DNA of 64,000 nt, taken from contig JANQQE010000031.1 in NCBI GenBank assembly GCA_028285105.1, forward strand, positions 99,265 to 163,264. The letters run 5' to 3'. The position numbers and the translations under genes are program-made. This DNA is from Alphaproteobacteria bacterium (lineage in GTDB: Bacteria; Planctomycetota; Phycisphaerae; UBA1845). This document shows, in pieces, positions 45,999-54,243 of the stretch (within the stretch, counting starts at the first letter, position 1; each line of letters starts with the position of its first letter). The notes below the pieces were generated by a model, which was given only the letters and a program-made list of their open reading frames with translations, did no database searches and had not been told where the DNA came from.

Positions 45999-46265
45999 TC
46001 ACCTTGAAATCTCAAGTTGTGTGAGTCGGGCCATGGATCCGACGCGGTCAAATAGAAGAATAGTTTTATCGATGATCCATCTACTTTTTGTTCCGTGGAA
46101 GATCTGTGTCGATTCAATCATTGGTATACAGAGACGCTTTTTGTAATTTCCATTAGATTTATTCCAGATCATTTGGATCAACATTTTTGCTGCACCTGTG
46201 ATAAATGCCATCAATACCCTCTCGAATCCTTTACTGCAATTGAAGGCGTTCAGTGTTGCAACCAT
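45999..46265 (-). CDS. Possible small protein upstream of the Nudix gene
   Basis: An 88-residue open frame whose stop lies only three bases before the Nudix start and overlaps its ribosome site, an arrangement often seen in coupled genes. The translation includes MIWNKSNGNYKKRLCIPM and FHGTKSRWIIDKTILLFDRV, unlike any domain I know. No clear ribosome site precedes the first ATG, and a shorter form is possible. It could equally be chance in an AT-rich leader. It is the only candidate gene between the Nudix and DUF2726 genes. Confidence 0.3.
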   Translation of the reverse strand: MVATLNAFNCSKGFERVLMAFITGAAKMLIQMIWNKSNGNYKKRLCIPMIESTQIFHGTKSRWIIDKTILLFDRVGSMARLTQLEISR

Positions 46266-46313
46266 AGAATTCTCTTCAGATGTCCAAGAACCAAGGCGTG
46301 GTTTTGAATCATT

Positions 46314-46865
46314 TCACTGCAAAGTCACTTCCGATCTTAGCGATCCAGTATCATATCTCGCTGCTGCTTTGATTGCTACGAAGTGAATTTCAGCTGCCTT
46401 CAGAGCGTTTGCTTTAAATTGGTCGCGCTCCCGCCTTCTTGCTTTTTTGTGTGATTTGTCGTTTAGTTCAATGACCCTCTTGATGCCCGAGTCGTTGGGA
46501 TCGATGAGGACGAAATCTACGTGTTTGTGCGTGATCTTGGAACCGTAGCCTTTGTTCCATTGGCTGCGTTGGCAGGTGATGAGGTCGGCCAGCCTTACTT
46601 TCATGGCGATTGTGTACTGATCGCCGACGGCTTGTTTCAGGACTTGATAGAATGCCAGTTCGCGCTGACTCAAGAGTTGCTCTCTTGAGTAGTACGGGTA
46701 CTCGTCAGCCGCATCCTGGCGAGTTGATGTTCGCTGCTTGTCAGATCCAATCACTTCAAACAGCGCGGCGAGGAATTCTCCGAATGTTTTCGGCTTGCAC
46801 TTAAGTATGATTATCGCAACGAGCAGAATGAATAGAAGCACGAGAATGCCGATGAGTTCTTTCAT
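46314..46865 (-). CDS. Membrane-anchored DUF2726 protein
   Basis: About 183 residues from ATG 46865, which has GAGG five bases upstream. A single N-terminal membrane span (IGILVLLFILLVAIIIL) is followed by a DUF2726 domain: LLSQRELAFYQVLKQAV, then KVRLADLI, then HVDFVLIDPNDSGIKRVIELND with Asp117 and Glu133-Leu-Asn, split around a basic turn. DUF2726 is thought to belong to the PD-(D/E)xK nuclease-like clan, and DF...IELND fits such a site. The frame runs to 47228, but the upstream part is the shadow of the next gene. It lies on the same strand as the Nudix gene in an AT-richer block. Confidence 0.85.
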   Translation of the reverse strand: MKELIGILVLLFILLVAIIILKCKPKTFGEFLAALFEVIGSDKQRTSTRQDAADEYPYYSREQLLSQRELAFYQVLKQAVGDQYTIAMKVRLADLITCQRSQWNKGYGSKITHKHVDFVLIDPNDSGIKRVIELNDKSHKKARRRERDQFKANALKAAEIHFVAIKAAARYDTGSLRSEVTLQ

Positions 46866-47043
46866 GATGCCTCGGAAAGCAAGAAACGTATCGCGCGAGT
46901 TCCCTTGCGTAGTTTTGCCGTGGCAGTCAACTTTAACAAATAGATGCCGCTGCTCCACTGTGCAGTTCAAGAAAACGATGGCGAACGCAGGCATATTGCC
47001 CACATTCGCCATCGTCAAAGATACACGTTGATTATGGTAAAAC

Positions 47044-48162
47044 CTATCCGGTAAACGCCATCTGAAATTCGTTAAAGTCGGCGAGGTCGATATCGTTGTC
47101 GGCATTGGCGTCGAAGTGATCGAGGCACTCCGCCGCATCCACATCATCGATGGTCGGTGTGGGTGCAGAGCCCGGGCCGGCCATGCAGTCGGCGAAGACT
47201 GCGTAGTCGGCGGTATCGACATCGCCATCCTGATCGAAATCCTGATCGTCGAAGGGCAGCTTTGTGATCAGCGCCGGTCCTGTAATGGTGGTCGTGAACG
47301 GTTGTCCCGTGTTGAAGGACGCCCACTGCGAAGTCACGAAATAATACGTCGTGTTCTCACGGAGCAGCACTTCGATCAACGATGTGCCCGCCGGTGTGCC
47401 ATTCGGTGCGTTGCCATTGCCCAGACCGTAATCGAGCAGGTTGTCCAATGGAAGGGCGGGATCGAACGTACCCTGATAGATAAAAGTGAAGTTGTTCCCG
47501 CTTGGCACGACACTGTGAAGCGTATACCCGCCGCCTTCCGGCACCTCGAACCGAAGCACGTCATAAATCACCGGCCCAAGACCGCTGATGCCATCGATAA
47601 AGAAGGGCCGATCCCAGTTGGGCCCTGTAGCAACCGTTCCGTTGATCACTTCAACGACATCGGGCACCGCTGTGAGCAGATGGTAGCTGACGTTGCGCAG
47701 CCCCGAAATGAACGGTGCGGGAACGCCGTCGTTGGTGAATTCCCACGAAAAATTGCCTATACCCGAAACCGATGGAAATCCATCTGTAAAATCCTGAAGC
47801 GGGTAGTCGGCGATGGTGACGTCGCCGCCCAGCGGATCCCATCCGACCGTCGTACCGCCGCCCGGATCGGTCACATTGACGCCCAGGTCGAGCGACCACG
47901 GGAATACGCCGTCTCCAGTGTCGGCAACGACAGCCGTCCATTGGGCAGTGAAACCAACACCACTGATCAATTCACTGGTTGTACCCGTGACGGTTTGCAC
48001 GACCGGTGTCTGTGCGATGTCGAAGTCGGCACCGGGAATCGTCTCGACGAGTTGCTGCGCGCCGAATGCGGAGCCGGCTGCGCAAAGGATGGCGCTGCAA
48101 GCAATTGGGGCAGACGCAAAGCGCACACATTTTCCTGGCCCATCAATACTGTCTCTTCGCAT
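47044..48162 (-). CDS. Secreted protein with C-terminal dockerin-like EF-hand pair
   Basis: A 372-residue exported protein. The signal peptide (SAPIACSAILCAAGSAFGA) would be cut near residue 34. The middle 270 residues are a beta-rich, Gly/Thr/Asp-rich domain without recognised motifs. The last 60 residues hold two calcium-loop repeats: DFDQDGDVDTADYAVFADCM and, after a linker, DANADNDIDLADFNEFQMAF. Such duplicated loops are typical of dockerin type I and are very common at the C-termini of planctomycete surface proteins. AAAGGA lies eight bases before the start. It follows the PEP-CTERM gene by 12 bases, so the two form an operon. Confidence 0.85.
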   Translation of the reverse strand: MRRDSIDGPGKCVRFASAPIACSAILCAAGSAFGAQQLVETIPGADFDIAQTPVVQTVTGTTSELISGVGFTAQWTAVVADTGDGVFPWSLDLGVNVTDPGGGTTVGWDPLGGDVTIADYPLQDFTDGFPSVSGIGNFSWEFTNDGVPAPFISGLRNVSYHLLTAVPDVVEVINGTVATGPNWDRPFFIDGISGLGPVIYDVLRFEVPEGGGYTLHSVVPSGNNFTFIYQGTFDPALPLDNLLDYGLGNGNAPNGTPAGTSLIEVLLRENTTYYFVTSQWASFNTGQPFTTTITGPALITKLPFDDQDFDQDGDVDTADYAVFADCMAGPGSAPTPTIDDVDAAECLDHFDANADNDIDLADFNEFQMAFTG

Positions 48163-48174
48163 CCCTGAATCCTT

Positions 48175-49011
48175 TCATGCCTTTCGGCGGCGAAGCACCA
48201 TTCCCATCGAAACGAGCATCAGGCCAAACGTACCCGGTTCCGGAACAACCGTGAATGCGTCGATATCGTTGGACAGTCCCGTGCTGGTGAACACGCTTTC
48301 GCTCAGGTAAAGCGAAGCCGTGTCGTTGATCGGATCGTATTCGAACACATCGCCATCGGCGAATGAGACGCCGCTGATGGTTTCGGTCGTGTCGAGGATG
48401 CTGACGAGGAAGTTGCCGTTGTCCAAGAGATGGATGGCGTCCACATCGCCTTCGCCATCGTCGAAGAGAGCGGCTTCGGAAACCAGCAGCGTGGATGTAT
48501 CGGTATTGGGATTGTATTCGAAGATGTCGCCATCGGTGACATTGAGTCCACCGATGCCGGCATCGGCCAGCGTCGACATGATGATGTTGCCGTTCTCGCG
48601 AATGTAGACTGCATCGATGTCTTCACCCGTTGCATCGAAGACCGTCGAGCCGTCGAAGATCAGCGTCGCCGTGTTGGTGTTCGGGTTGTATTCAAGCAGA
48701 TCGTCATCCTCAAACGACACACCGGCAAGCTGGGCATTGAACAGGTTTGAAATAACGATGTTGCCGTTCGGCATGTAATGTAGCGCATTGGTGTCGCCTG
48801 AGCCTTGATCGAAGTCGGCTTGTTCGAGAATGATTGAAGCGCTGTCGCCGACAGTGTCGTACTGAACGACGTCGATGTCCGTCATGTTCGTGACGCCGCC
48901 GATTCCGGCACCGACGTTGTCTGCGACCGAAAGCATGACAAGATCTGCCGACGCCGAAGTCGTTGCGATCAACCCTACGCAAATTGAGAGAGCGATTGAA
49001 TTCCTAGTCAT
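48175..49011 (-). CDS. PEP-CTERM surface protein with tandem repeats
   Basis: A 278-residue exported protein. The N-terminal signal is MTRNSIALSICVGLIATTSA. Between residues about 30 and 245 lie four imperfect repeats of about 55 residues, each with a pattern like GDIFEYNPNTDTSTLLV...DAIHLLDNGNFLVSI, resembling blades of a beta-propeller. The C-terminus is a classical PEP-CTERM sorting signal: VVPEPGTFGLMLVSMGMVL and then RRRKA. PEP-CTERM proteins are processed by an exosortase, which is not in this window. GGAGGAGG stands eight bases before ATG 49011; the frame runs further upstream without support. Confidence 0.9.
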   Translation of the reverse strand: MTRNSIALSICVGLIATTSASADLVMLSVADNVGAGIGGVTNMTDIDVVQYDTVGDSASIILEQADFDQGSGDTNALHYMPNGNIVISNLFNAQLAGVSFEDDDLLEYNPNTNTATLIFDGSTVFDATGEDIDAVYIRENGNIIMSTLADAGIGGLNVTDGDIFEYNPNTDTSTLLVSEAALFDDGEGDVDAIHLLDNGNFLVSILDTTETISGVSFADGDVFEYDPINDTASLYLSESVFTSTGLSNDIDAFTVVPEPGTFGLMLVSMGMVLRRRKA

Positions 49012-49489
49012 TGTTGAGACCTCCTCCAGATTGCTGCGATTCAAGTACGTCAACCGCCGCGCGTACGCGCACGACGGCACTGAACTGGTTCGATCTCTCA
49101 TTCTCCCGATTGTGTTGTTCGCTTGCCTTGATCATCCGTGATCGATCAAGCAGAAAGGCAGGTGTCGGGCTTGAACCCCAATATTGAAGATACCGGGATG
49201 GCATTGCCTGTGTCAATAGAACAGAGGCTTGCGAATCGTAAGGTTTCGTCGTTTGAAATCGCATATATGACTGAATATGTGCGATGACGCTTCAATCAAA
49301 AACTGCGCATGAAACGATCGAATTACATGTTTGCCAAATGACAGAAAATTCAAACAAACAGAATCCCAAACGTGCATCCTTGCCCGTTCGCCGGATTTTT
49401 ATCGAATCCAGTCTGACGCGGTGATACACTGGATACAATTGACATCGATCATTTCTTGATCATTTGCAGGCTGCGCAATGGAGTCTCCA
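49012..49489. other. Divergent intergenic region between two surface-protein genes
   Basis: No gene is supported in these 478 bases. A perfect 12-base palindrome GCGCGTACGCGC lies at 49059-49070, about 50 bases upstream of the PEP-CTERM gene, and could be an operator. The second half is AT-rich, and candidate -10 boxes (TACACT, TACAAT near 49424-49440) precede the plus-strand gene, but without good -35 partners. Confidence 0.4.
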
Positions 49490-50722
49490 ATGAAAACTAA
49501 TACCGCCCGTATGACCAAATGCGTTGCATTAATGTTTGGACTCGGGCTCGCCGCGTCGGCATCGGCCGATACGCTTGAATTGCGCGTTGTGGGCGAGGGT
49601 GGAACTACACAAGTTGGTTGTGGCCCAGCAGTGGAAGTGAACATTCAGGGCCGTATCCAGAACGCAACTGATTTTGGCTTGGCGTTGTGGAGCGCGGACG
49701 TTGCGGACTGGCCATTCGGTAATCAGAACATTTCGACGCTGATGCTTGATTCTCCAGGAGGCGATATCGATCAATTCAAGCGAAACCTCGGCTTGACCAA
49801 TCCGTCTGGATACGGAGGTACGCCGATCGATGGTGACCTGATTCAAATTGGGGGTGGACAGAATACGATCGGAAACGCTGGACCAACGTTATTTCCAATC
49901 GGTACCGTGGTGACGAACGTAACGAACGGATCGGAATGGATCACACTTGCAACTGGAACGATCGACACGAATTTTCAGTTGGCGGATTTGCAGATCAACA
50001 TTGAGTCTGCGTTTGCAAGTACACTTGCAACCGACGTTGGACCTGTGTACGCGGTGAATCCAGCTGATGTGGTCATTGTTGGCCCGGGACTCACCGTTTG
50101 GTTGCCGGGGGCACCCGATTTTGGATTCACTGATGTACATTCAGTGGCAAATCATGAAGCAAACGGGAGTTTCGCAGGCGGAGAACTGGCAATTCCAATC
50201 GACGCATCAGACAGCGCCGCGATAAGTGACATCATTGAGCCGCGTCAATATGCGGCGGTCGGTTCTGGTAACTTGGCCATTCGTGTAAATTTTTGGCTGG
50301 CTGTGGGGAGCGGCGCTGTGACTTCCGATCCGCCGCTGACAAGCCTCACGGCATTTCCAGTGGGCAACAGCCTCATGATTACATTCGATGAACCGGACAA
50401 TGGCGTTTGTTACGACTTTGACATTACAGGGACTGAACTTCTTGGCGGCGGCATCATTGACGAATCCGACTGTCTGGTTGGAGATGCGGACTTCTGTGTT
50501 TGCTATTTCGAAGGCGATATCAACTTCGACAGCCTCATCGATATTGGCGATCGGCAGGTCATTGCCCAAACGGGAAACCTATTCGAAACAATGGATGCGC
50601 AAACCGTCACTGGTCCGCAAATCGATCTCAATCGCGACGGCGTTGTGGATATCGGTGATCGGCAAATCGTTGCGCAACCCAGCAATCTGTTCAACGACTT
50701 TACCGGTGCTTCTTGTCCTTGA
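49490..50722 (+). CDS. Secreted protein with dockerin-like repeats
   Basis: About 410 residues from ATG 49490, which has GGAG six bases upstream. The signal peptide (KCVALMFGLGLAASASA) would be cut near residue 27. The next about 150 residues look like a cohesin-like or immunoglobulin-like beta sandwich (LELRVVGEGGTTQVGCG, then DFGLALWSADV). The C-terminus carries two dockerin-type loops, GDINFDSLIDIGDRQVIAQ and DLNRDGVVDIGDRQIVAQ, with an unusually similar GDRQ.IAQ helix in both. It is divergent from the PEP-CTERM/dockerin operon and probably belongs to the same surface system. Confidence 0.85.
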   Translation: MKTNTARMTKCVALMFGLGLAASASADTLELRVVGEGGTTQVGCGPAVEVNIQGRIQNATDFGLALWSADVADWPFGNQNISTLMLDSPGGDIDQFKRNLGLTNPSGYGGTPIDGDLIQIGGGQNTIGNAGPTLFPIGTVVTNVTNGSEWITLATGTIDTNFQLADLQINIESAFASTLATDVGPVYAVNPADVVIVGPGLTVWLPGAPDFGFTDVHSVANHEANGSFAGGELAIPIDASDSAAISDIIEPRQYAAVGSGNLAIRVNFWLAVGSGAVTSDPPLTSLTAFPVGNSLMITFDEPDNGVCYDFDITGTELLGGGIIDESDCLVGDADFCVCYFEGDINFDSLIDIGDRQVIAQTGNLFETMDAQTVTGPQIDLNRDGVVDIGDRQIVAQPSNLFNDFTGASCP

Positions 50723-50760
50723 CCTGCATCACAGCAATTCTCAACCCGCAGGCCCAATCG

Positions 50761-53676
50761 TTAAGAAGACTGGCCTGGCGGAGGCTGCGGTGGCGGCATT
50801 TCGATTGGTCTTGGCTTGCCGTAGGTGCTGCCCGGCTCGAATGACGGCAAGCGGTGTTTGTAGGAGACGTCCGGTTCTGGATACGGTTCGGGCGGTGGTG
50901 GGGGGGGATCGGGGATAGCCCGTCGCAGCGCTACGAAGAACAGCCACATCACGATCAGTGCATACGGGGCCAATGGTAGCAATCGGTACCAGAAGTTCGA
51001 TAGTTCGTAGTGAACGTCGAGATTCACGTACTGCAGGACGGCTGGCGCGAAGTCGTGCGGCGTCATTTCGCGGTGCGGCCACATCCATGCGCAAAATGCG
51101 GTGACACCGCCAAACGCCACGCCTAGCAGACCTTCGCCCGCAACAAAACCGGAGGCGGCTAACACACCGGCATCGTGGCTGTCGGGATCGGGGTCTCGAT
51201 GGACGGCATCTACGATCAAGCGAATCAATCCGCCGATCATGATTGGCGTCGAAAGGGCGAGCGGCAGGTAGAGTCCGACCGCAAACGGCAGGCATCCGAC
51301 CCCAAGAAACTCCACAACAAGGCCAGCCGCCACACCCATACCGATGAACAACCAGGGCAGATTCTGATCGAATACGCCGTCGAGGAGGATGGCCATCAGG
51401 TTGGCTTGCGGAGCGTTGAGCGCGTTGGGGCGGTCGTCGGTAAATCCGTAACCTTTGTTAAGGAGAAAAATGACGCCCGCCACACAAAGGGCCGCCGTCA
51501 ACACGCCGATGACTTCGCCGATCTGCTGTTTCCAAGGCGTCGCCTTGACGAGATACCCGGTCTTTAGATCTTGCGAACAATCGCCAGCCACTGAAATCGC
51601 AACGCAAACCATCGCTCCAACCGACAGGGCCGTAAACTTCACGTCCGCCAAACCGGGCACGAAGTAGAAAAACAGTAGTGAAGTACCAAGCAGTGTCGCA
51701 ATCGTCATGCCTGATGTTGGATTTGAACTGCTACCGATTAATCCGACCAGCCGCGACGACACAGTCACGAAAAAGAAGCCAAATACGCAGACAAGAACCG
51801 TTCCCAGCCAACCGGCTTTTAGTTCCTCGAAATTCCACATGAATGCAGCCAACCCAACCACACCGCCAGCCACCAAAATGAACGGCAAGTCGCGCGTTGT
51901 TCGATCCTTCGATCCGCTCGGCGAAAACATTGCGAGAAACAAATTCCAGATGGAACCCAGGATGGTAGGTAGACTTTTCACCAACGATAGCAAACCACCG
52001 ACAGCCACCGCGCCCGCACCGATGTACTTGATGAATTGTTTGTGGATTTCATCCGGTCCCATTTCTGCGATGGGTTTGTTCGCCGGGAAGATCGTTCCTG
52101 GAGACGAAACCGTATAAACCTCAAAGTAATCATTCGCCGGGCGCTGGGTCGAATTGACGAGTCCATGCAAGACCACTGTGACAATGCCAGCATTGAGCGG
52201 TTCTTCGATAGTAGGCTTGGGTGAATAGTTTGACGTCATCAACAGCGGTTGTTTGAGATCCGGCGCAATGGTCTCGGTGTCATTGAAGACACTCGCGTTG
52301 GCCGAGTACACAGTCGTCCCATCGTAAACGCTGACCACGCTTGCATTATGGCTTTCATAGGAATTGGGGTCGGTATATCCGAACGCAAATCGATCGGAGA
52401 GGTCAAAGGAAATCCGTTCGCGTTTATTAACGATATCCTGAGTCAATTCATAGGTCACGATTGCGGTTACGTGCTTTGCCCCCGGTTCCTGATTCGATAC
52501 TGTCAACGTTTCACCATCGGGCATCAGCAGGATGTTCGATATATTGATGGATTCGATATCTACAGTGGGAGATGCGAACGTTCGAATTTGAACAGGTGCC
52601 AACGATTCTGCCCGGTAGTCGATTCCGTGAATCGCCACCGTAATTCTGCCGGGCTGAAGGGTGCTGGCCGTTTTCTCCAACGACGGTCTGAAAAGGTCGA
52701 GCGTTAGCGTTTGGTTACTTATTGCTTGTCGAACTTGATAGACTTGATCGCTGGCAGTGACGCCAGCCACTTTCGCACCGGTTAAATCCATTTCATCGGG
52801 GATGGTGATTCGGATACCGTTGCTGGTCCCGTTTAGTGGCTGGGTGGTTTCAAAGCAAACCAGCGCCGTCACGTTGTCGGTGTTGCGACCCTCGGGGACG
52901 AGATAAATCTGATTTGTCGAGTCCACATCGCCAGCCGGCGGAACCGTCACCGTCGATTGTTCGAGGATCGGACCGAAGGGCGCCGACCCGAAAAACGAAA
53001 CTCCCGGAATCAACACATACCAACCCAGCACCGCACCAGCCAACATGTACGCTGAGATGCGGGGCCCGATGATGTATCCCACGCCCAGCAGCGCCGGTGA
53101 TGCATCCAATGTTGCTTTCGTGCGGAGTTGCGGAATGCCCACCGATGCAATCGATCGCCAAAAGCCCAGGTCGCGAAGGGAGGAATAGACGAAGCTGATC
53201 CCCAAACCCCAGAACACCGTCTTCGCAAGTCCGCCACCTTTTTGTCCGGCTTCCAAAACCTCGGCGCATGCCAGACCTTCGGGGTAGCGCAACCGCTCGT
53301 GTTCCTTGACGATCAGGTAGTGGCGAAGCGGAATCATGAACAACACGCCCAACGTACCACCGATCGCAGCCCAGGCGGCGATGGTCCAATAGTCTGGCGA
53401 GAGGCCCATGATGAAGAGGGCTGGGACGGTAAAGACGATGCCGCTGGCGACGGATGTTCCGGCTGACCCGATCGTCTGGACGATGTTGTTTTCGAGAATG
53501 CTGTTGCGGCGGAAGAGAGCCCGAAGCACGCCCATTGAGATGACGGCGGCAGGGATCGAAGCGCTGACGGTCATGCCGACTTTGAGCCCCAGAAACGCAT
53601 TGGCTGCTCCGAACAAGACGCCAATGATGACGCCCAGAATGACCGACAACAGAGTGAACTCGCGTCCCTGTCCCAT
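50761..53676 (-). CDS. OPT-family transporter with a large extracytoplasmic insertion
   Basis: A 971-residue membrane protein of the oligopeptide transporter family. Residues about 1-230 carry the first group of spans and OPT signatures: LFGAANAFLGLKVGMTVSAS, IVQTIGSAGTSVASG, MIPLRHYLIV and LRYPEGLACAEVL. Spans resume near residue 548 and run to the end, with SSNPTSGMTIATLL and VAGDCSQDLKTGYLVKATPW. Between them lies an insertion of about 310 residues with no membrane spans but many beta strands, such as NVTALVCFETTQPLNG and ITVAIHGIDYRAESL, resembling two immunoglobulin-like domains. Bacterial OPT proteins are usually 600-700 residues. They take up peptides or metal chelates. GAGGTGA precedes the start. 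Confidence 0.92.
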   Translation of the reverse strand: MGQGREFTLLSVILGVIIGVLFGAANAFLGLKVGMTVSASIPAAVISMGVLRALFRRNSILENNIVQTIGSAGTSVASGIVFTVPALFIMGLSPDYWTIAAWAAIGGTLGVLFMIPLRHYLIVKEHERLRYPEGLACAEVLEAGQKGGGLAKTVFWGLGISFVYSSLRDLGFWRSIASVGIPQLRTKATLDASPALLGVGYIIGPRISAYMLAGAVLGWYVLIPGVSFFGSAPFGPILEQSTVTVPPAGDVDSTNQIYLVPEGRNTDNVTALVCFETTQPLNGTSNGIRITIPDEMDLTGAKVAGVTASDQVYQVRQAISNQTLTLDLFRPSLEKTASTLQPGRITVAIHGIDYRAESLAPVQIRTFASPTVDIESINISNILLMPDGETLTVSNQEPGAKHVTAIVTYELTQDIVNKRERISFDLSDRFAFGYTDPNSYESHNASVVSVYDGTTVYSANASVFNDTETIAPDLKQPLLMTSNYSPKPTIEEPLNAGIVTVVLHGLVNSTQRPANDYFEVYTVSSPGTIFPANKPIAEMGPDEIHKQFIKYIGAGAVAVGGLLSLVKSLPTILGSIWNLFLAMFSPSGSKDRTTRDLPFILVAGGVVGLAAFMWNFEELKAGWLGTVLVCVFGFFFVTVSSRLVGLIGSSSNPTSGMTIATLLGTSLLFFYFVPGLADVKFTALSVGAMVCVAISVAGDCSQDLKTGYLVKATPWKQQIGEVIGVLTAALCVAGVIFLLNKGYGFTDDRPNALNAPQANLMAILLDGVFDQNLPWLFIGMGVAAGLVVEFLGVGCLPFAVGLYLPLALSTPIMIGGLIRLIVDAVHRDPDPDSHDAGVLAASGFVAGEGLLGVAFGGVTAFCAWMWPHREMTPHDFAPAVLQYVNLDVHYELSNFWYRLLPLAPYALIVMWLFFVALRRAIPDPPPPPPEPYPEPDVSYKHRLPSFEPGSTYGKPRPIEMPPPQPPPGQSS

Positions 53677-54243
53677 GAATCACCTCGTCAAACGAGAGCA
53701 AACGGTAAGTATTCGCCCAAGGCGACCGAACGGTCATCATAAGGTGCGCTGGCGGCTTTGTGAATTCGGCCGCCTAATGACGTGCCGCCCGCGCAAACGC
53801 CGTCGAAGATCAAGAATTCCGATCCGATTCAAAGTTACACGCCCGTTACTGCAACAAGTCGATGAATGAAGGGTGAGCATCTTGGCGAGCGTCGATCGAA
53901 ATCGCCTTGAAACAGCTGCTTTTGCGCGGAATCATGATGCGTCGTATGCGTATCGTTACATGTTCGTGCATTGCCATTTTTTGGGAGAGGTGCGATCATC
54001 GTCCGTAGGGTTGATCGCTTCACAACCGATCCAATATAAGAGAATCGAGCGGATCTCGGTTTTGCCGGGAAATGGTATTCTTGGAAACAACGAGTCTCAA
54101 GATTACAGTCGAAAAAATTGGAACATGCCGGATTTGCGAATGGGCAAAGTATTATCGCTGATTGTGTTTGCGTCGATTCCGGAATCCAAAGAACGAACAC
54201 GGTCTTACAAGCAAGAAATTTCAATAGGGCATTGGAGAACACC
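53677..54243 (+). other. Divergent intergenic region and probable long leader
   Basis: No gene is supported in these 567 bases, although several frames are open. A promoter-like pair TTGATC (54011-54016) and TATAAG (54035-54040), 18 bases apart, faces the DUF1573 gene and would give a leader of about 200 bases; I see no known riboswitch in it. The OPT promoter must lie in the first part but was not identified. Confidence 0.4.
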
